Positions 6,315 to 6,633 of a stretch of DNA of 6,633 nt are shown one piece after another. The stretch is taken from positions 1-6,633 of the forward strand of contig JAGGTX010000151.1 of assembly GCA_021163525.1 (NCBI GenBank). The letters are read 5' to 3'. The notes under the pieces are model-generated. The model did not search any database and was not told where the DNA came from. It worked only from the letters and a program-made list of their open reading frames with translations. The stretch's first letter is position 1; each line of letters opens with the position of its first letter. This DNA is from Caldifarciminota bacterium (GTDB lineage: Bacteria; Hydrothermota; UBA3072; B12-G15). The translations under genes and the position numbers were made by a program.

Positions 6315-6633
6315 ATGCGTTCTGTTCTTGTTGTTCTCGGTTCAAAGGATAAAAGTTTGATGGATAAACGGGTCTCACTCGCAGGCTCTATTTTTATATC
6401 CTCTACTTTTGATTGTATTATTTTTTCTGGTGGTAATGGAGAGGCAGAGTACATGGCAAGAAAATGGAATGGGGACAAATTCATCCTTGAGAATCGCTCC
6501 ACAACCACCCTTGAAAACCTTTTGTTTACCAGAAAGATTATTGGTGATACTGCTCATATAGTGATTGTCACAGACAGGTCTCATGTTCCAAGGACAAGGT
6601 ATCTTGCAAGAAGGGTATTCCCCTGTTCAAGGA
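6315..6633 (+). CDS. DUF218 (YdcF/SanA/ElyC-like) protein, 5' part
   Basis: An open frame of 106 codons to the right edge, so the C-terminal part is missing. DUF218 hallmarks are in order: VLVVLGS (4-10), SGGNGEAEYMA (38-48), ENRSTTLENLLFTR (59-72), and IVTDRSHVPRTRYLARRVFP (83-102) with H89 and R92 of the conserved pocket. The family has a Rossmann-like fold. Members such as SanA and ElyC affect the cell envelope and peptidoglycan precursors, while YdcF has been reported to bind S-adenosylmethionine; no reaction is firmly known. There is no N-terminal membrane segment, so it is more like the soluble YdcF group. The ATG follows the tRNA 3' end by 6 nt (all T) with no Shine-Dalgarno. The next ATG (6360) would remove the conserved VLGS strand, so 6315 is preferred. 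Confidence 0.85.
   Translation, partial: MRSVLVVLGSKDKSLMDKRVSLAGSIFISSTFDCIIFSGGNGEAEYMARKWNGDKFILENRSTTTLENLLFTRKIIGDTAHIVIVTDRSHVPRTRYLARRVFPCSR

Overview
The window reads as ordinary chromosomal DNA from a bacterium with compact, AT-leaning coding. AGG/AGA arginine codons are common, genes overlap within the operon, and promoters resemble the sigma-70 type. A lysophospholipid (lipid A-type) acyltransferase fits a cell that makes lipid A or related acylated glycolipids. The sequence alone does not settle the phylum; an uncultured or deep-branching bacterial lineage is a guess. No phage, insertion-sequence, CRISPR or plasmid signature was seen.

Left two thirds, minus strand (4630 down to the left edge): a five-gene operon in which every neighbouring pair overlaps, by 14, 4, 20 and 4 nt. 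In transcription order it encodes an M16B zinc peptidase, a degenerate aminotransferase, an intact class I aminotransferase, a trimeric dUTPase (dut), and an LpxL/HtrB-type acyltransferase cut off by the window edge. The second gene is the most notable item. It has the fold signature and length of its downstream neighbour, but it lacks the PLP lysine and nearly every other cofactor or substrate residue. It nevertheless keeps an open frame and a strong ribosome binding site. It looks like a maintained pseudoenzyme coupled in translation to its active paralogue.

Centre (4631-4774): a 144-bp divergent control region. A minus-strand promoter lies so close to the peptidase ATG that the mRNA would be nearly leaderless. 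A good plus-strand promoter (TTGACC, 17 bp, TACAAT) serves a purine permease gene.

Right, plus strand: an AzgA-type NCS2 purine permease (4775-6067), then a 169-bp spacer with a long-range imperfect inverted repeat and a promoter with a perfect TTGACA. Next is an initiator tRNA-fMet (6237-6308) with an unusual C1-C72 mismatch. Only 6 nt after the tRNA begins a DUF218 (YdcF/SanA-like) gene that runs off the right edge and has no Shine-Dalgarno sequence of its own.

The operon genes do not form one recognisable pathway: proteolysis, amino-acid transamination, dUTP sanitation and lipid acylation. The aminotransferase pair, and perhaps the peptidase, is the part most likely to work as a unit.
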